Source: Halomonas halophila (GTDB lineage: Bacteria; Pseudomonadota; Gammaproteobacteria; Pseudomonadales; Halomonadaceae). From it: a DNA stretch of 64,000 nt. Below, in pieces: positions 32,151-40,400 of this stretch. The stretch covers positions 1,240,001 through 1,304,000 of the forward strand of contig NZ_CP129121.1 in NCBI RefSeq assembly GCF_030406665.1. The letters are read 5' to 3'. A program made the position numbers and the translations under genes. Within the stretch, counting starts at the first letter, position 1. Each line of letters opens with the position of its first letter. The notes under the pieces are model-generated. The model did no database searches, was not told the origin of the DNA, and worked only from the letters and a program-made list of their open reading frames with translations.

Positions 32151-33344
32151 TTAGATCTTGGTCAGATAGATGACGGCGTTGTTGCGGGGACGGGTTTCAC
32201 CTGAGAATCTGGCTGACCAGTTGGCGTTCATCGTGCTCACTCTATAAGTGCGCAGCGTAGTAGAAGCGGCAATGGTGGGATTGTCGCCGTATTCGGGTGG
32301 GCGAATAGCGCCACTTGGGAATTCAGCGTCTTGAAATACTGCTTGGATGCCTGATTCTGTTGAACCACCACCGTCCCCAGTAGAGGTCGGCAGACCATGA
32401 GCATGATCTTGCAAAGAATCGAGCTGCTGACTTCCTGCTTGCCGACCTGCATCGATACCTCGACCATGATCCCAGCCCCGCTTGAACTCACCGCGGTCAT
32501 CCGGCAGAAGGAAGGTCGTGCTGCCGTCTCCCGCCCCGAATAACGTGCCCAATGCGGCGAACACGCGCCGGTAGTCTGCGCGGCTGAGCTCGGCGCCGTC
32601 GTTCTCGACGTAGCCCTCGGGCAGGGTCTCCGCGCGCCATTCGATAGTTGCGCCCGGGCGCGTTCCATCCCACATCATCCAGATATGCGGCCGATTCCCG
32701 GCATTGGTGGGGGCGACGCCCTGGACGGTGCCCACTTGGTCACGGTCGTAAAACTCGTAGAAGACACCGTCGTTGCCGCGTACTACCTCGCCGGTGGTGT
32801 AGATCCGCTCGGCGTCGTAGTTGGCGAACTGGTAGCTGGCGGCGGCGATAGCCTGCTCAATCGTGGCCTTCAGTGCCTCGTCGCTAGCATCGGAATATTC
32901 CCGCGTCGCCAGCACCACCGCGGGGTCGACCTTGAGGGTGACGGCGCTGGTGTCGCTGACCTCAAGGACGAAGCGCACGGTCTGGGTGCGGCTGGAGCCT
33001 TCGGCCAGCACCGGCTTGTATGTCTCGGGGTAGTTGCCGATGCCGATCAGGTCGCCGTCGACGTCATAGATGCCGATCTCGCGGATGGTCCAGCCGCCGA
33101 CGTCCGGCGGGAGCACCTGCTCGACCACGATCCAGGAGGGGTTGTCGGGGTCGGTCTGGCTGGCGTTGATCGGCGCCCGGCGCACCTCGTTGATCAGGGC
33201 CTCGGCGCTGCTGTCCGGAGCGGGCAGGCTGCCGTTGCCGTCGCCGACGGCCAACTCGGTGATCTCGATGGTGCCGCCCAGGGCCACGGCGTTGGCCAGC
33301 TTGGCCTGACCGGTGTCGGTGAGCAGCGTGTAGAACTGGGGCAT
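32151..33344 (-). CDS. H: Tail fibre protein gpH
   Basis: 397 residues. N-terminus MPQFYTLLTDTGQAKLANAV is the P2-type tail-fibre attachment region; a tail-collar domain (DGAELSRADYRRVFAALGTL, GDGSTTFLLPDDRGEFKRGW) is at about residues 255-310; the last about 100 residues form the receptor-binding tip. Shorter than P2 H (669). The DNA of the tip (32160-32520) is visibly less GC-rich, suggesting that the tip has been exchanged. Preceded by GAGAGGAG. Confidence 0.9.
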   Translation of the reverse strand: MPQFYTLLTDTGQAKLANAVALGGTIEITELAVGDGNGSLPAPDSSAEALINEVRRAPINASQTDPDNPSWIVVEQVLPPDVGGWTIREIGIYDVDGDLIGIGNYPETYKPVLAEGSSRTQTVRFVLEVSDTSAVTLKVDPAVVLATREYSDASDEALKATIEQAIAAASYQFANYDAERIYTTGEVVRGNDGVFYEFYDRDQVGTVQGVAPTNAGNRPHIWMMWDGTRPGATIEWRAETLPEGYVENDGAELSRADYRRVFAALGTLFGAGDGSTTFLLPDDRGEFKRGWDHGRGIDAGRQAGSQQLDSLQDHAHGLPTSTGDGGGSTESGIQAVFQDAEFPSGAIRPPEYGDNPTIAASTTLRTYRVSTMNANWSARFSGETRPRNNAVIYLTKI

Positions 33345-33362
33345 GCGGGGCTCCTCTCGCGT

Positions 33363-33989
33363 TCAGAGCGGGTAGACGGTGGCGGTGTCGGTGCTGTCGG
33401 TGGCGGCGCCCACGTAGAAGGCTCCGACGACCTCGGTTTCCTCGGCGACGAAGGGCAGTACGGCGGTGACGTCGCCGTCGTAGGTGGCGGCGGCGAGGTA
33501 GGCGGTGCCGCGGCTCTCGCCGGCGAGATCCAGGCCGGTGACGTGGCGGCTGACGGGCTTGGCGTCGTCGATCAGCCGCTCGAGCTCGGTGTACATGGCC
33601 TCGGTGATGCCGGTATCCAGCACGCCGATCCTGAGCGCGAAGGTGCCGGGCGTGCCGGTCGGCTCGGTCTCCCACCACTCCACGACCTCAAGTAGGTAGC
33701 CCAGCGGCTCGACCACCCGGCGAAGCGCGCTGATCGTGCCCTTGCGCTGGTGGACGTAGAACGCCGAGGCGATGACGTCGCGCTTGGCGGCCTCGGACCA
33801 GGTCGGGTCCCAACGGTCCACCGAGAACGCCCAGGCGAGATAGGGCAGCAGGTGGGCCGGGCAGGTGGCCGGGCGCCAGAGGTCGCGCAGCGGTACGGGC
33901 ACGCGCTGGATCTCGGCCAGGGCCTCGGCGGCGGCGCGCTCCAGGGGCGAGGCGTTGGGCGGCAGCAGCGGCGTGCGGCTATCAGGCAT
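33363..33989 (-). CDS. I: Baseplate/tail protein gpI
   Basis: 208 residues with the P2 GpI family features (LRDLWRPATCPAHLLPYLAW and FSVDRWDPTWSEAAKRDVIA). Part of the baseplate wedge set V-W-J-I, overlapping J by 8 bases. The C-terminal about 60 residues (GTAYLAAATYDGDVTAVLPF) form an extra domain also seen in marine relatives. Confidence 0.92.
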   Translation of the reverse strand: MPDSRTPLLPPNASPLERAAAEALAEIQRVPVPLRDLWRPATCPAHLLPYLAWAFSVDRWDPTWSEAAKRDVIASAFYVHQRKGTISALRRVVEPLGYLLEVVEWWETEPTGTPGTFALRIGVLDTGITEAMYTELERLIDDAKPVSRHVTGLDLAGESRGTAYLAAATYDGDVTAVLPFVAEETEVVGAFYVGAATDSTDTATVYPL

Positions 33990-34893
33990 CGCTGCCTCCG
34001 ATCGTCACGGTGGTGCCGGTGCAGTGGGCGGCCTGGGTGTCGTCCAGCACGACGTCGGCGGCCGGGGCGGCGAGCTCGACGCGCTGCACGCCTTCGACAT
34101 GCAGGGCGGCGTGGATGGCCGAGATGCGAATGTCGCGGCCGATGCGGCGCTGGGCGGTGACGTAGGCCGTCAGCGCGGCCTGGGCCGCGGCGAGGATCGG
34201 CTCCTGCTCGGGACCTGGGTAGACGTAGAGGGTGGCATCGACGCTGTAGTCGATGATCTCGGCTGACTGCACGGTGAGGCGGTCGCCCACCGGGCGCACG
34301 GTTTCGGCGGAGAGCGCGGCGTCGACGATGTCGATCAACTCGGCGCTGGCGGCACCGTTGCCCTCGGTGCTGAGCAGCGTGACCAGGGCCTCGGCCGGCG
34401 CCGGGCTGATAGCCGTGGCGTCGGACACGCGGCCGTCGGCGCTGAGGGCGTGGAACTCGTAGGCGGCGCGCGGGCCGGCGACGCTGAGCCCCTCGAACGC
34501 CCGCTGGGCGCGCAGGCGCAGGTCGGTGTTGGTTTCAAAGGTGGGCGGCACCGGCGGCGTGGCGTCGGGGTCGCCCGGGTCGATCTCCAGCCGCTCGACC
34601 TCGAAGTTGGCGACCAGGTGGTCGAGATCCTCGTCATCGGCGTGGGCGATCATCACCGCGCGGGCAGCCTCGTTGACCCGCTGCCGCCAGACCAGCTCCC
34701 GATAGGCGTTCTCCTCGAGCAGGATGGTCAGCGGCTCGCTCTCGAGCTCGAGGGTGGCTTCGACCTCGGCGCGTCGGCTCTCGCCGACCAGGGCGAGCAG
34801 AGCGGCCTTGCGCTCGGCGAGCACGGTCTCGAAGTCGAGATCCTCGACGACGTCGGGGGCGGGGAGCTGGGAAAGGTCGATGGTGCCGCTCAT
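33982..34893 (-). CDS. J: Baseplate wedge protein gpJ
   Basis: 303 residues, same size as P2 J (302). The family hallmarks LPAPDVVEDLDFETVLAERK at the N-terminus and ARAVMIAHADDEDLDHLVAN are present. Its start overlaps the W stop by ATGA. Member of the Mu gp47/GpJ baseplate family. Confidence 0.94.
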   Translation of the reverse strand: MSGTIDLSQLPAPDVVEDLDFETVLAERKAALLALVGESRRAEVEATLELESEPLTILLEENAYRELVWRQRVNEAARAVMIAHADDEDLDHLVANFEVERLEIDPGDPDATPPVPPTFETNTDLRLRAQRAFEGLSVAGPRAAYEFHALSADGRVSDATAISPAPAEALVTLLSTEGNGAASAELIDIVDAALSAETVRPVGDRLTVQSAEIIDYSVDATLYVYPGPEQEPILAAAQAALTAYVTAQRRIGRDIRISAIHAALHVEGVQRVELAAPAADVVLDDTQAAHCTGTTVTIGGSDA

Positions 34894-35228
34894 GCGATGG
34901 GGGCCTCAACGCGGATGGCCTGGCCGTCAGTGGTCTGGCCCTGGATCTCGATCGTGGCGCGGCCGGGCTGGGTGGTGCTGACGGTGCGGTGCACGGCGGT
35001 GACGCGCAGGCGCGGCTCCCAGCGCAGCAGCGCCATCACGGTGGCGGCGTAGACCTGGAGCATCAGGGCGTCGGAGAGCGGCCGGTCGATCAGCTCGGGC
35101 AGCAGGCTGCCGTACTCGCGGCGCATGACGCGGGTGCCGATCGGCGTGGTGAGGATGTCGCGCACGCTCTGGCGGATGTGCTCGAGGCGCTCCAGGGCGC
35201 GGCCGGTGGTGGCGTTCATGCCGGTCAT
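34890..35228 (-). CDS. W: Baseplate wedge protein gpW
   Basis: 112 residues; the gp25-like lysozyme-fold baseplate family is shown by HIRQSVRDILTTPIGTRVMR and EYGSLLPELIDRPLSD. Its start (35228) overlaps the V stop by ATGA. Confidence 0.94.
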   Translation of the reverse strand: MTGMNATTGRALERLEHIRQSVRDILTTPIGTRVMRREYGSLLPELIDRPLSDALMLQVYAATVMALLRWEPRLRVTAVHRTVSTTQPGRATIEIQGQTTDGQAIRVEAPIA

Positions 35229-35794
35229 ACCGGGCCTCCGCTCTGGCCGCTGCCGGGTACGACGCCGCTGTGCGGATGGTCGTGGCCGACGTTCTTGCCG
35301 TTGTGGGTCAGCGAGCCGCCGTCCTGGGCATAGCTACCGGCGCGGGCCATGTCGCCCCGGTGGTCGATGTTGCCCTTCCAGGATGTGCCGCCCGGCGCCT
35401 CGATCTCGATGGAGCCGGGCAGCTTGATGCGCAGCACGCTGGCCTGGTGGTCGTACTCGAACAGGCCGCCGTCCGGGAACAGGCGGCGGCAGAGCTCGGG
35501 CAGGTCCGCCGGGGCGGGGTGGGCGTCGGAGAACAGCCCGACCAGCACCACGGCGCCGGCGGGATCGCCGCCGGGGGAGAACAGCACCGCCTGCTCGCCG
35601 ACGGTGGGCGGATTCCAGTCGCGGGTGGTGCCGGCCCGGCACTCTATCCACGGCCGCCAGGCGGTCAGCAGCTCGCCGGACTTCACGCGGACACGCGCGG
35701 CGTTGTGGTCTACTTCGGCGATAGTGCCGAGGCGGATCAGGTTATGGATCAGGCGCAGCAGCTCGGCGGCGCTTTGCAGGGGGTGTTGGCTCAT
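35225..35794 (-). CDS. V: Baseplate spike protein gpV
   Basis: 189 residues. An OB-fold N-terminal half (IRLGTIAEVDHNAARVRVKS, PTVGEQAVLFSPGGDPAGAV) and a repetitive beta C-terminus ending in a His/Gly-rich tip (NGKNVGHDHPHSG), as in P2 gpV, the membrane-piercing spike with a metal-binding tip. First gene of the V-W-J-I-H-G operon behind an Ogr-type promoter. Confidence 0.94.
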   Translation of the reverse strand: MSQHPLQSAAELLRLIHNLIRLGTIAEVDHNAARVRVKSGELLTAWRPWIECRAGTTRDWNPPTVGEQAVLFSPGGDPAGAVVLVGLFSDAHPAPADLPELCRRLFPDGGLFEYDHQASVLRIKLPGSIEIEAPGGTSWKGNIDHRGDMARAGSYAQDGGSLTHNGKNVGHDHPHSGVVPGSGQSGGPV

Positions 35795-35800
35795 GCCGCG

Positions 35801-35861
35801 ATGGTTGCGCGGCGAGGGCCGGGGCTCTAGCGGTGGGGATTGTGAGAGGACGGGGGCACAA
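35801..35861 (-). promoter_or_regulatory. Ogr-type late promoter for V-W-J-I-H-G
   Basis: TTGTG-N12-CACAA at 35840-35861; the 16-mer GGGGCTCTAGCGGTGG (35821-35836) is identical to that before FI, at the same spacing; the -10-like AACCAT (35801-35806) is centred 47 bases from the dyad. If used, transcription would start at about the V start codon. Confidence 0.7.
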
Positions 35862-35869
35862 AAACGGCG

Positions 35870-36325
35870 TCAGTCGGCGGTGAGGTGGCGGAGCACCGAG
35901 TCCTGGATCAGCTGGCGGTCGGCGTCGCTGATGCCGAGCAGGCGGCGCTCGGTGTAGCTTACCCGCGGGCCGTCTTGATCGACGCGGGCGCGCAGGCCCT
36001 CCTGGTGCACCCGGGCGATGTGGGCGACGCGGCCGACGAAGCCGATCTCGGCGCCGTCGGTGGTGCTGCGGGCCTTGAGATACTTGGCGGTGCGGATCTT
36101 GGTGAACATCGCGCGCCGGCGGATGGCCCCCTGCTGGGCGCGGTGCTGCGGCTTGCGCGGGGCGTAGGGCGTGCCGTCGGGGTTCTGCTGGGCCTTGATG
36201 CGCTCGCGCTGGGAACGGCGCAGGTCCTGGGCGACCTTGCGGGTCAGGGTGCGGCGGGCCTTGCGGTCGAGCTGGGCCAGCATGGGCGTGACCCAGTCCT
36301 CGAGGGCCTGTAGGTCATCGTCCAT
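35870..36325 (-). CDS. S: Tail completion protein gpS
   Basis: 151 residues from MDDDLQALEDWVTPMLAQLD; start overlaps the R stop by one base (TGATG). P2 S/phage virion morphogenesis family (AQDLRRSQRERIKAQQNPDG, YAPRKPQHRAQQ). Acts with R in tail-end completion. Followed by the Ogr promoter of V. Confidence 0.92.
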   Translation of the reverse strand: MDDDLQALEDWVTPMLAQLDRKARRTLTRKVAQDLRRSQRERIKAQQNPDGTPYAPRKPQHRAQQGAIRRRAMFTKIRTAKYLKARSTTDGAEIGFVGRVAHIARVHQEGLRARVDQDGPRVSYTERRLLGISDADRQLIQDSVLRHLTAD

Positions 36326-36807
36326 CAGGGAGAGTCCCACTCGCTGGTCGGCTGGTAGTCGTCGTTGCCCGGGGCCTTGGTGAGCAGCTCCCAGTGGGTG
36401 GCCGGGCAGGTCTCGATAGGGTAGGCGGGCTGTCGGTGCTCGCTGGTGATGGTGCCGGCCTCGCAGTCGACCAGGGCGACCACGCGCTCGCTGAGCCGCA
36501 AGGTGATGGCCAGATCATACGCCTGGTTGCTGAGCAGCTCGGCCTCGAAGCGCACGCCGTCGTCGGGATCGAGGTCGGGTTCGTAGCGCGACAGCCACTG
36601 CAGCATTGGGATCATCAGGGTGTCGACGTCGCCGGCGTAGTCGGTGACCACCAGCTGGGCCTCGAAGCGGTACTCGTGGCTGAGGTGCTGGCCGCGCTGG
36701 AAGCGGATGCTGCCGTCCTGGACGAACGTCAGCAGCCGCTCGGGGCCGCGCTTCAGTTCCGGCACGGCATCGAGCAGGTGGGCGCGGAGGCTGGCGAGCT
36801 TGTTCAT
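36325..36807 (-). CDS. R: Tail completion protein gpR
   Basis: 160 residues from MNKLASLRAHLLDAVPELKR, matching P2 GpR (155 aa). Start overlaps the end of the holin gene by four bases (ATGA). Beta-rich centre (HEYRFEAQLVVTDYAGDVDT) is typical for the family. Confidence 0.92.
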   Translation of the reverse strand: MNKLASLRAHLLDAVPELKRGPERLLTFVQDGSIRFQRGQHLSHEYRFEAQLVVTDYAGDVDTLMIPMLQWLSRYEPDLDPDDGVRFEAELLSNQAYDLAITLRLSERVVALVDCEAGTITSEHRQPAYPIETCPATHWELLTKAPGNDDYQPTSEWDSP

Positions 36808-37241
36808 TGGGCGTCGATCTCGTCCATCAGGCGGCCGCGGCGGCCGCGCAGGGTGCCGGCGATCTTCTCGCCGGAGCGCCCAGCGATGTAGCCGCCGACG
36901 CCGAGCGTCATCAGGTCCCAGAGCTGTTCGGGCAGTGCGAGCTGCAGGCCGACACCGAACATGGCGCCGAGGTAGGGCGCGAGCAGGTAGTTGTTGGCGA
37001 CGATGGCCACGATCACGGTCATCAGCAGCGGGCGCCAGTTGCGCTGGAGCCAGCTCTCGCCGGTGGCCTCGGCGAGAATGACCTTCATGCGTGCCTGGAG
37101 GCCGGCGTCCTGCTGGTCGATCAGCCGGTGGCGCAGCTCGGCCTTGAGTCGGTTGGCCTGGTCCTTGTCGGTGACGGCCTGATCGATGATCTCCATCACC
37201 GGGCCGGCGACGGTACCGAGGATGCTCGTGATCAGCTTCAT
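36804..37241 (-). CDS. Holin of the 3TM/GTA type
   Basis: 145 residues from MKLITSILGTVAGPVMEIID. The segments WRPLLMTVIVAIVANNYLLA, YLGAMFGVGLQLALPEQLWD and LMTLGVGGYIAGRSGEKI match the 3TM phage holin family. Holins permeabilise the inner membrane at lysis. It differs from the P2 Y holin. Translationally coupled to the small P-loop gene upstream (ATGA). Confidence 0.85.
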   Translation of the reverse strand: MKLITSILGTVAGPVMEIIDQAVTDKDQANRLKAELRHRLIDQQDAGLQARMKVILAEATGESWLQRNWRPLLMTVIVAIVANNYLLAPYLGAMFGVGLQLALPEQLWDLMTLGVGGYIAGRSGEKIAGTLRGRRGRLMDEIDAQ

Positions 37242-37711
37242 GTGGCGACCTCCTGGTATTTTCCGCGCAATAAGAGATCTCGCTCTGCCGGGGGGTAGAA
37301 TTTTTCCACCTCGAGAGGGCAAGAACGCTGGCACGTAGGCGCTCGCAGCTCATTGGCCAGGGTCAGCAAGGTGTCGCCATTGGGATCAGCGTTCTCGCTC
37401 CTGATGAAGCGGGCTGTGGTGCAGTAATAGCCGCCAGGGACAACCGGGACAGCTTGGTACCAGTCGAACTCATCGAAGAACCAGCGAACCTGCTCCATCG
37501 CCGAGACTTGCTCGAGCAGTGCCTGGTCGGTGTGTGTGCCGTATTCGATGACCATGGCGTCCGGCACGCGCCGGCGGATGCGATCAGTCAGCCCCTCTCC
37601 GGCCACGATGATTGCAACTCCACCTCGCTTGATGTGCCCGATGGCGGCCTGCTCGAGGTCGTGGGTCTTTCCCACCTGACGGCCGGAGACCTCCAGAAAC
37701 GTTGGTGTCAT
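37238..37711 (-). CDS. Small P-loop-like protein in the lysis cassette, 157 aa
   Basis: A protein with a terminase-like Walker A at residues 8-15 (VSGRQVGKTHDLEQAA; compare the SRQIGAT of gpP) and a possible Walker B (QVRWFFDEFDWY, residues about 74-85). A further conserved-looking segment is VPGGYYCTTARFIRSENADP. Length is too short for a packaging motor. It is co-translated between endolysin and holin genes (4-base overlaps on both sides), so it is a stable member of the operon. I do not recognise a family; ATP binding is inferred. Confidence 0.7.
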   Translation of the reverse strand: MTPTFLEVSGRQVGKTHDLEQAAIGHIKRGGVAIIVAGEGLTDRIRRRVPDAMVIEYGTHTDQALLEQVSAMEQVRWFFDEFDWYQAVPVVPGGYYCTTARFIRSENADPNGDTLLTLANELRAPTCQRSCPLEVEKFYPPAERDLLLRGKYQEVAT

Positions 37712-38535
37712 GCGGCGACCTCCAGTTGCTGGGCGTGGCGCCGGTAGGCGGCGGCGAGCTTGGTGTCGTAGTCGTTCTTCTCGAACGCGGGGCCGTTGTA
37801 GCGGCGGGCGAACTCACGCCAGTCGTGGCGGCGCAGGGCGGTGAGCAGGCTATGGTCGGCCTCGATGAAGCGGGTGAAGGCCTCGAGCTGGCGGCCCTCG
37901 GTGGCGGCCATGGCCTCACGCCAGGCGGCGGCCGAGGCGTAGCCCAGCCGCTGCCAGTGCATGCCCATGATCTGGAAGAGGCCCCAGCTGGCCGCCTCGA
38001 TCGCGCCGTCGCCGGTGGCGGTGCTGTCGTCCAGGGCGGCGGCGGCCTCGAGGCGATCATGCTCGCGTGGGCCGCCGATGTAGCCGCCGGCCTTGTCGTT
38101 GACGAGATCCGGCCGTCGCTGCTGGTAGGGCATGGGGGCGACGCCATAGTGGATCAGCCGGCGGCGCATGATGTGGCGCTCGAACAGAATGACCGGCTGC
38201 CCGCCGCGCGGACCGCCGAAATGCAGCCCGCTGCCGCGGCTCTCGACCTCGTTGACCGCCATCACCGCGGCCAGCTCGACGCCGAGCCGCTCGGCGGCAT
38301 GCACCAGGTCGATCTGGCGCAGCCGACGGGGATCGGGTCGGCCGCCGAGGGCCGCGCGGGTCTTGGGGCCGGCCAGGCCGTCGATGACCAGTCCGTGCGC
38401 GCGCTGGATGGCACGGACCGCGGCCTCGGTTTCGTCGCCGAACCAGCCGTCCATCTCGAGGGCGTGGCCGGCGCTGACCAGGGCGCGTTGCAGGGCCTCG
38501 ACGCGGTAGCCGGTGTCGCCGTGTCGCAGAATCAT
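37708..38535 (-). CDS. Endolysin: peptidoglycan-binding domain plus N-acetylmuramidase
   Basis: 275 residues. Residues 1-65 are a PG_binding_1 domain (YRVEALQRALVSAGHALEMD, GWFGDETEAAVRAIQRAHGL). Residues about 85-270 are the N-acetylmuramidase (DUF3380-type) domain with the catalytic Glu in AVMAVNEVESRGSGLHFGG and the typical GPREHDRLEAAAALDD and SWGLFQIMGMHWQRLGY. It has no signal peptide, so it needs the holin. Start at 38535 overlaps the previous stop. Confidence 0.92.
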   Translation of the reverse strand: MILRHGDTGYRVEALQRALVSAGHALEMDGWFGDETEAAVRAIQRAHGLVIDGLAGPKTRAALGGRPDPRRLRQIDLVHAAERLGVELAAVMAVNEVESRGSGLHFGGPRGGQPVILFERHIMRRRLIHYGVAPMPYQQRRPDLVNDKAGGYIGGPREHDRLEAAAALDDSTATGDGAIEAASWGLFQIMGMHWQRLGYASAAAWREAMAATEGRQLEAFTRFIEADHSLLTALRRHDWREFARRYNGPAFEKNDYDTKLAAAYRRHAQQLEVAA

Positions 38536-38843
38536 GAGCCGCTCTCCAGTTCGGTGACGCGGGCCTCGAGGCTCGCGATGTCGGACTTGATGTCGCCCAG
38601 CTCTCGCTCGGCGTCGCCCTTGCGGTAGTAGAGGTCGCTCCAGTTGCGCAGCTCGCGGCGCAGGCTGGCGAGCTGTTCGCTCTGGTAGGTCAGCCGTTCG
38701 CGCAGCACGGCGGTGTTCTCGCCCAGGGTGACGAGCTTGAGGCCGGCCCAGCCGAGCAGGGCGACCAGCAGCAGCTGGATGCCGGTTTGCAGATGCCGCT
38801 CGAAGATCGATCGGCTGTTCGAGGCGGTGTCGGATTGGGCCAT
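38532..38843 (-). CDS. Single-TM coiled-coil protein of the lysis region, 103 aa
   Basis: One transmembrane segment (residues 20-40: GIQLLLVALLGWAGLKLVTL) followed by a coiled coil (LRERLTYQSEQLASLRRELR, AERELGDIKSDIASLEARV). The layout could be an inner-membrane spanin-like or holin-accessory protein; no outer-membrane spanin lipoprotein was seen. Follows gene X by 8 bases. Confidence 0.75.
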   Translation of the reverse strand: MAQSDTASNSRSIFERHLQTGIQLLLVALLGWAGLKLVTLGENTAVLRERLTYQSEQLASLRRELRNWSDLYYRKGDAERELGDIKSDIASLEARVTELESGS

Positions 38844-38851
38844 GAGGTCCT

Positions 38852-39064
38852 CTAGCTCCAGAGCTGGATGGTGTCGGCGATGGCCGGCTCGGCGGCCTGT
38901 TCGTCGGGCAGGGTGACGAGGGTGCCGTGGGGCAGCACCGGGCCGACGTCGGCCAGGCCCGGGTTGAGCGCCAGGGCCTGCTCGGTGACGCCGGCAGTGC
39001 GGCCGAGCACCCGCTGGCAGAGCGCGTCGAGGGTCTCGCCCTGGTGGGCGCGCACATCAGGCAT
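38852..39064 (-). CDS. X: Tail protein gpX (LysM-like)
   Basis: 70 residues, the size of P2 X (67). VRAHQGETLDALCQRVLGRT and HGTLVTLPD form the LysM-like fold of the phage tail X family. Starts just before the L stop. Tail attachment factor. Confidence 0.92.
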   Translation of the reverse strand: MPDVRAHQGETLDALCQRVLGRTAGVTEQALALNPGLADVGPVLPHGTLVTLPDEQAAEPAIADTIQLWS

Positions 39065-39065
39065 C

Positions 39066-39536
39066 TCAGATCAGCTCCACGGTGGTGTGGTCGCGGCCTT
39101 CGATCTCGGCCACGGCCCAGCGGGCGTCGCGGCGGAGGTCGTCGGCCGCCTCGTCCTTGGCCTCGCCGCGCTCGTCGCCGTCCTGGGTGGCAGAAACGTC
39201 GCGATAGCGCTCGAGCAGGCTGGCGTGGGCGGTGGCGTAGACGGCGCGGCGGTAGAGCAGGGCGTAGTGGTCGGGCAGGGCCCAGACCGGCGGCGCCACG
39301 GCGTCCAGGGTGGCGGCGCCGTCGTCCTGGCGGGCGAGCTGCCAGTCGGCGAGCTGGCGATTGACGTCGGCCATGGCCACCTGCAGCGCCTGCACCAGGC
39401 GCGGCACGGTGACGGTGCCGTCCAACCGGGTGGCCTCGCGGAAGTCCGCCGGCTCGATGGCCGGCCAGAAACCGTTGTTGTCGAGGCTGGGCGGATCGTC
39501 GGGGGCGGTGCCGGTACCGGCGGCGATCAGGGACAT
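39066..39536 (-). CDS. L: Head completion/stabilisation protein gpL
   Basis: 156 residues with the P2 GpL family layout (IEPADFREATRLDGTVTVPR, LQVAMADVNRQLADWQLARQ, HYALLYRRAVYATAHASLLE). Connects head to tail. 119 bases separate it from M. Confidence 0.92.
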   Translation of the reverse strand: MSLIAAGTGTAPDDPPSLDNNGFWPAIEPADFREATRLDGTVTVPRLVQALQVAMADVNRQLADWQLARQDDGAATLDAVAPPVWALPDHYALLYRRAVYATAHASLLERYRDVSATQDGDERGEAKDEAADDLRRDARWAVAEIEGRDHTTVELI

Positions 39537-39655
39537 GGCGGCGGCTCTCGCTCAGGTCGGAATAGGAAGGGGGTGGACCGGGATCGACGAGATGGGACCG
39601 CAGTCCGCTCTCCCCCGGTGCCCCCTTGGCGTCGGCGTGCGACTCGGTGGCGGCG

Positions 39656-40390
39656 TCAGGCTCCGTTCTGGGGCGAGCCCTGAGTGCCGGCGTTCTGTTG
39701 CTTGAGCTCGCGCTCGAGCTTCTCGATGTCCTTCTTCACCCCGACGCGGTCGTTCAGCTCCAGGGCGCGGCGCAGGTGCTCGAGCGCCTCGGCAGCGTGG
39801 CCGCCGCGGGCGCGCTGGGCGTAGCCGAGGGCCTTGTGCAGCTTCGCGCGCACCGGGTCGTGCATGTCGGCGTCGCGGGTCAGCGCCTCGGCGCGGCTGA
39901 GGTGCATGGCCAGCTCGGCGGCCTGGTTGGCGGCGGCGGTGCGGGCGTCGTCGGTGTCCTGGACCGGGGCCTCGAGCTGCTTGATGGCCTCCTCGGCGAG
40001 CTGCTCGGCGAGGATCGAGGCGGTGTCGCGCTCGAATCTATCGGGGGCGTCCAGGCCGTGGCGCAGGGCGTACTCGGCGATCGCCAGCGCGCCGGCGAGG
40101 TCGCCGACGTCGAGCCGCCAGATCATGACGGTCATCACGACGTCGTCCTGGGCGCCGGACCCGGCCTCGAGCACGCCGGCGACGTAGCTCTCGAACTCCG
40201 GCAGCAGCTCGCGCTTCTTGGCGATCTTCTGCTCGGTGCTCTTGATGCCCTTGAGGGTGCGCCGGGCCTCCCACAGCGCGGCGGCGTGCAGTTCGTACTG
40301 CTCGCCGGTCTGGGGGCGGCCGGGCTCGGCGGTCCCCGCCGCTTTCGCGGCGGTGACGCGCTGGTAGTGCTTGCGGGCTGGGCTGTGCAT
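39656..40390 (-). CDS. M: Small terminase subunit gpM
   Basis: 244 residues, P2 M family (HSPARKHYQRVTAAKAAGTA at the N-terminus; VVMTVMIWRLDVGDLAGALA in the middle). gpM is the cos-cleaving endonuclease subunit partnered with ATPase gpP. The C-terminal helical repeats (RARGGHAAEALEHLRRALEL) extend the P2 pattern. Confidence 0.92.
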   Translation of the reverse strand: MHSPARKHYQRVTAAKAAGTAEPGRPQTGEQYELHAAALWEARRTLKGIKSTEQKIAKKRELLPEFESYVAGVLEAGSGAQDDVVMTVMIWRLDVGDLAGALAIAEYALRHGLDAPDRFERDTASILAEQLAEEAIKQLEAPVQDTDDARTAAANQAAELAMHLSRAEALTRDADMHDPVRAKLHKALGYAQRARGGHAAEALEHLRRALELNDRVGVKKDIEKLERELKQQNAGTQGSPQNGA

Positions 40391-40400
40391 TCAGGCCTCC

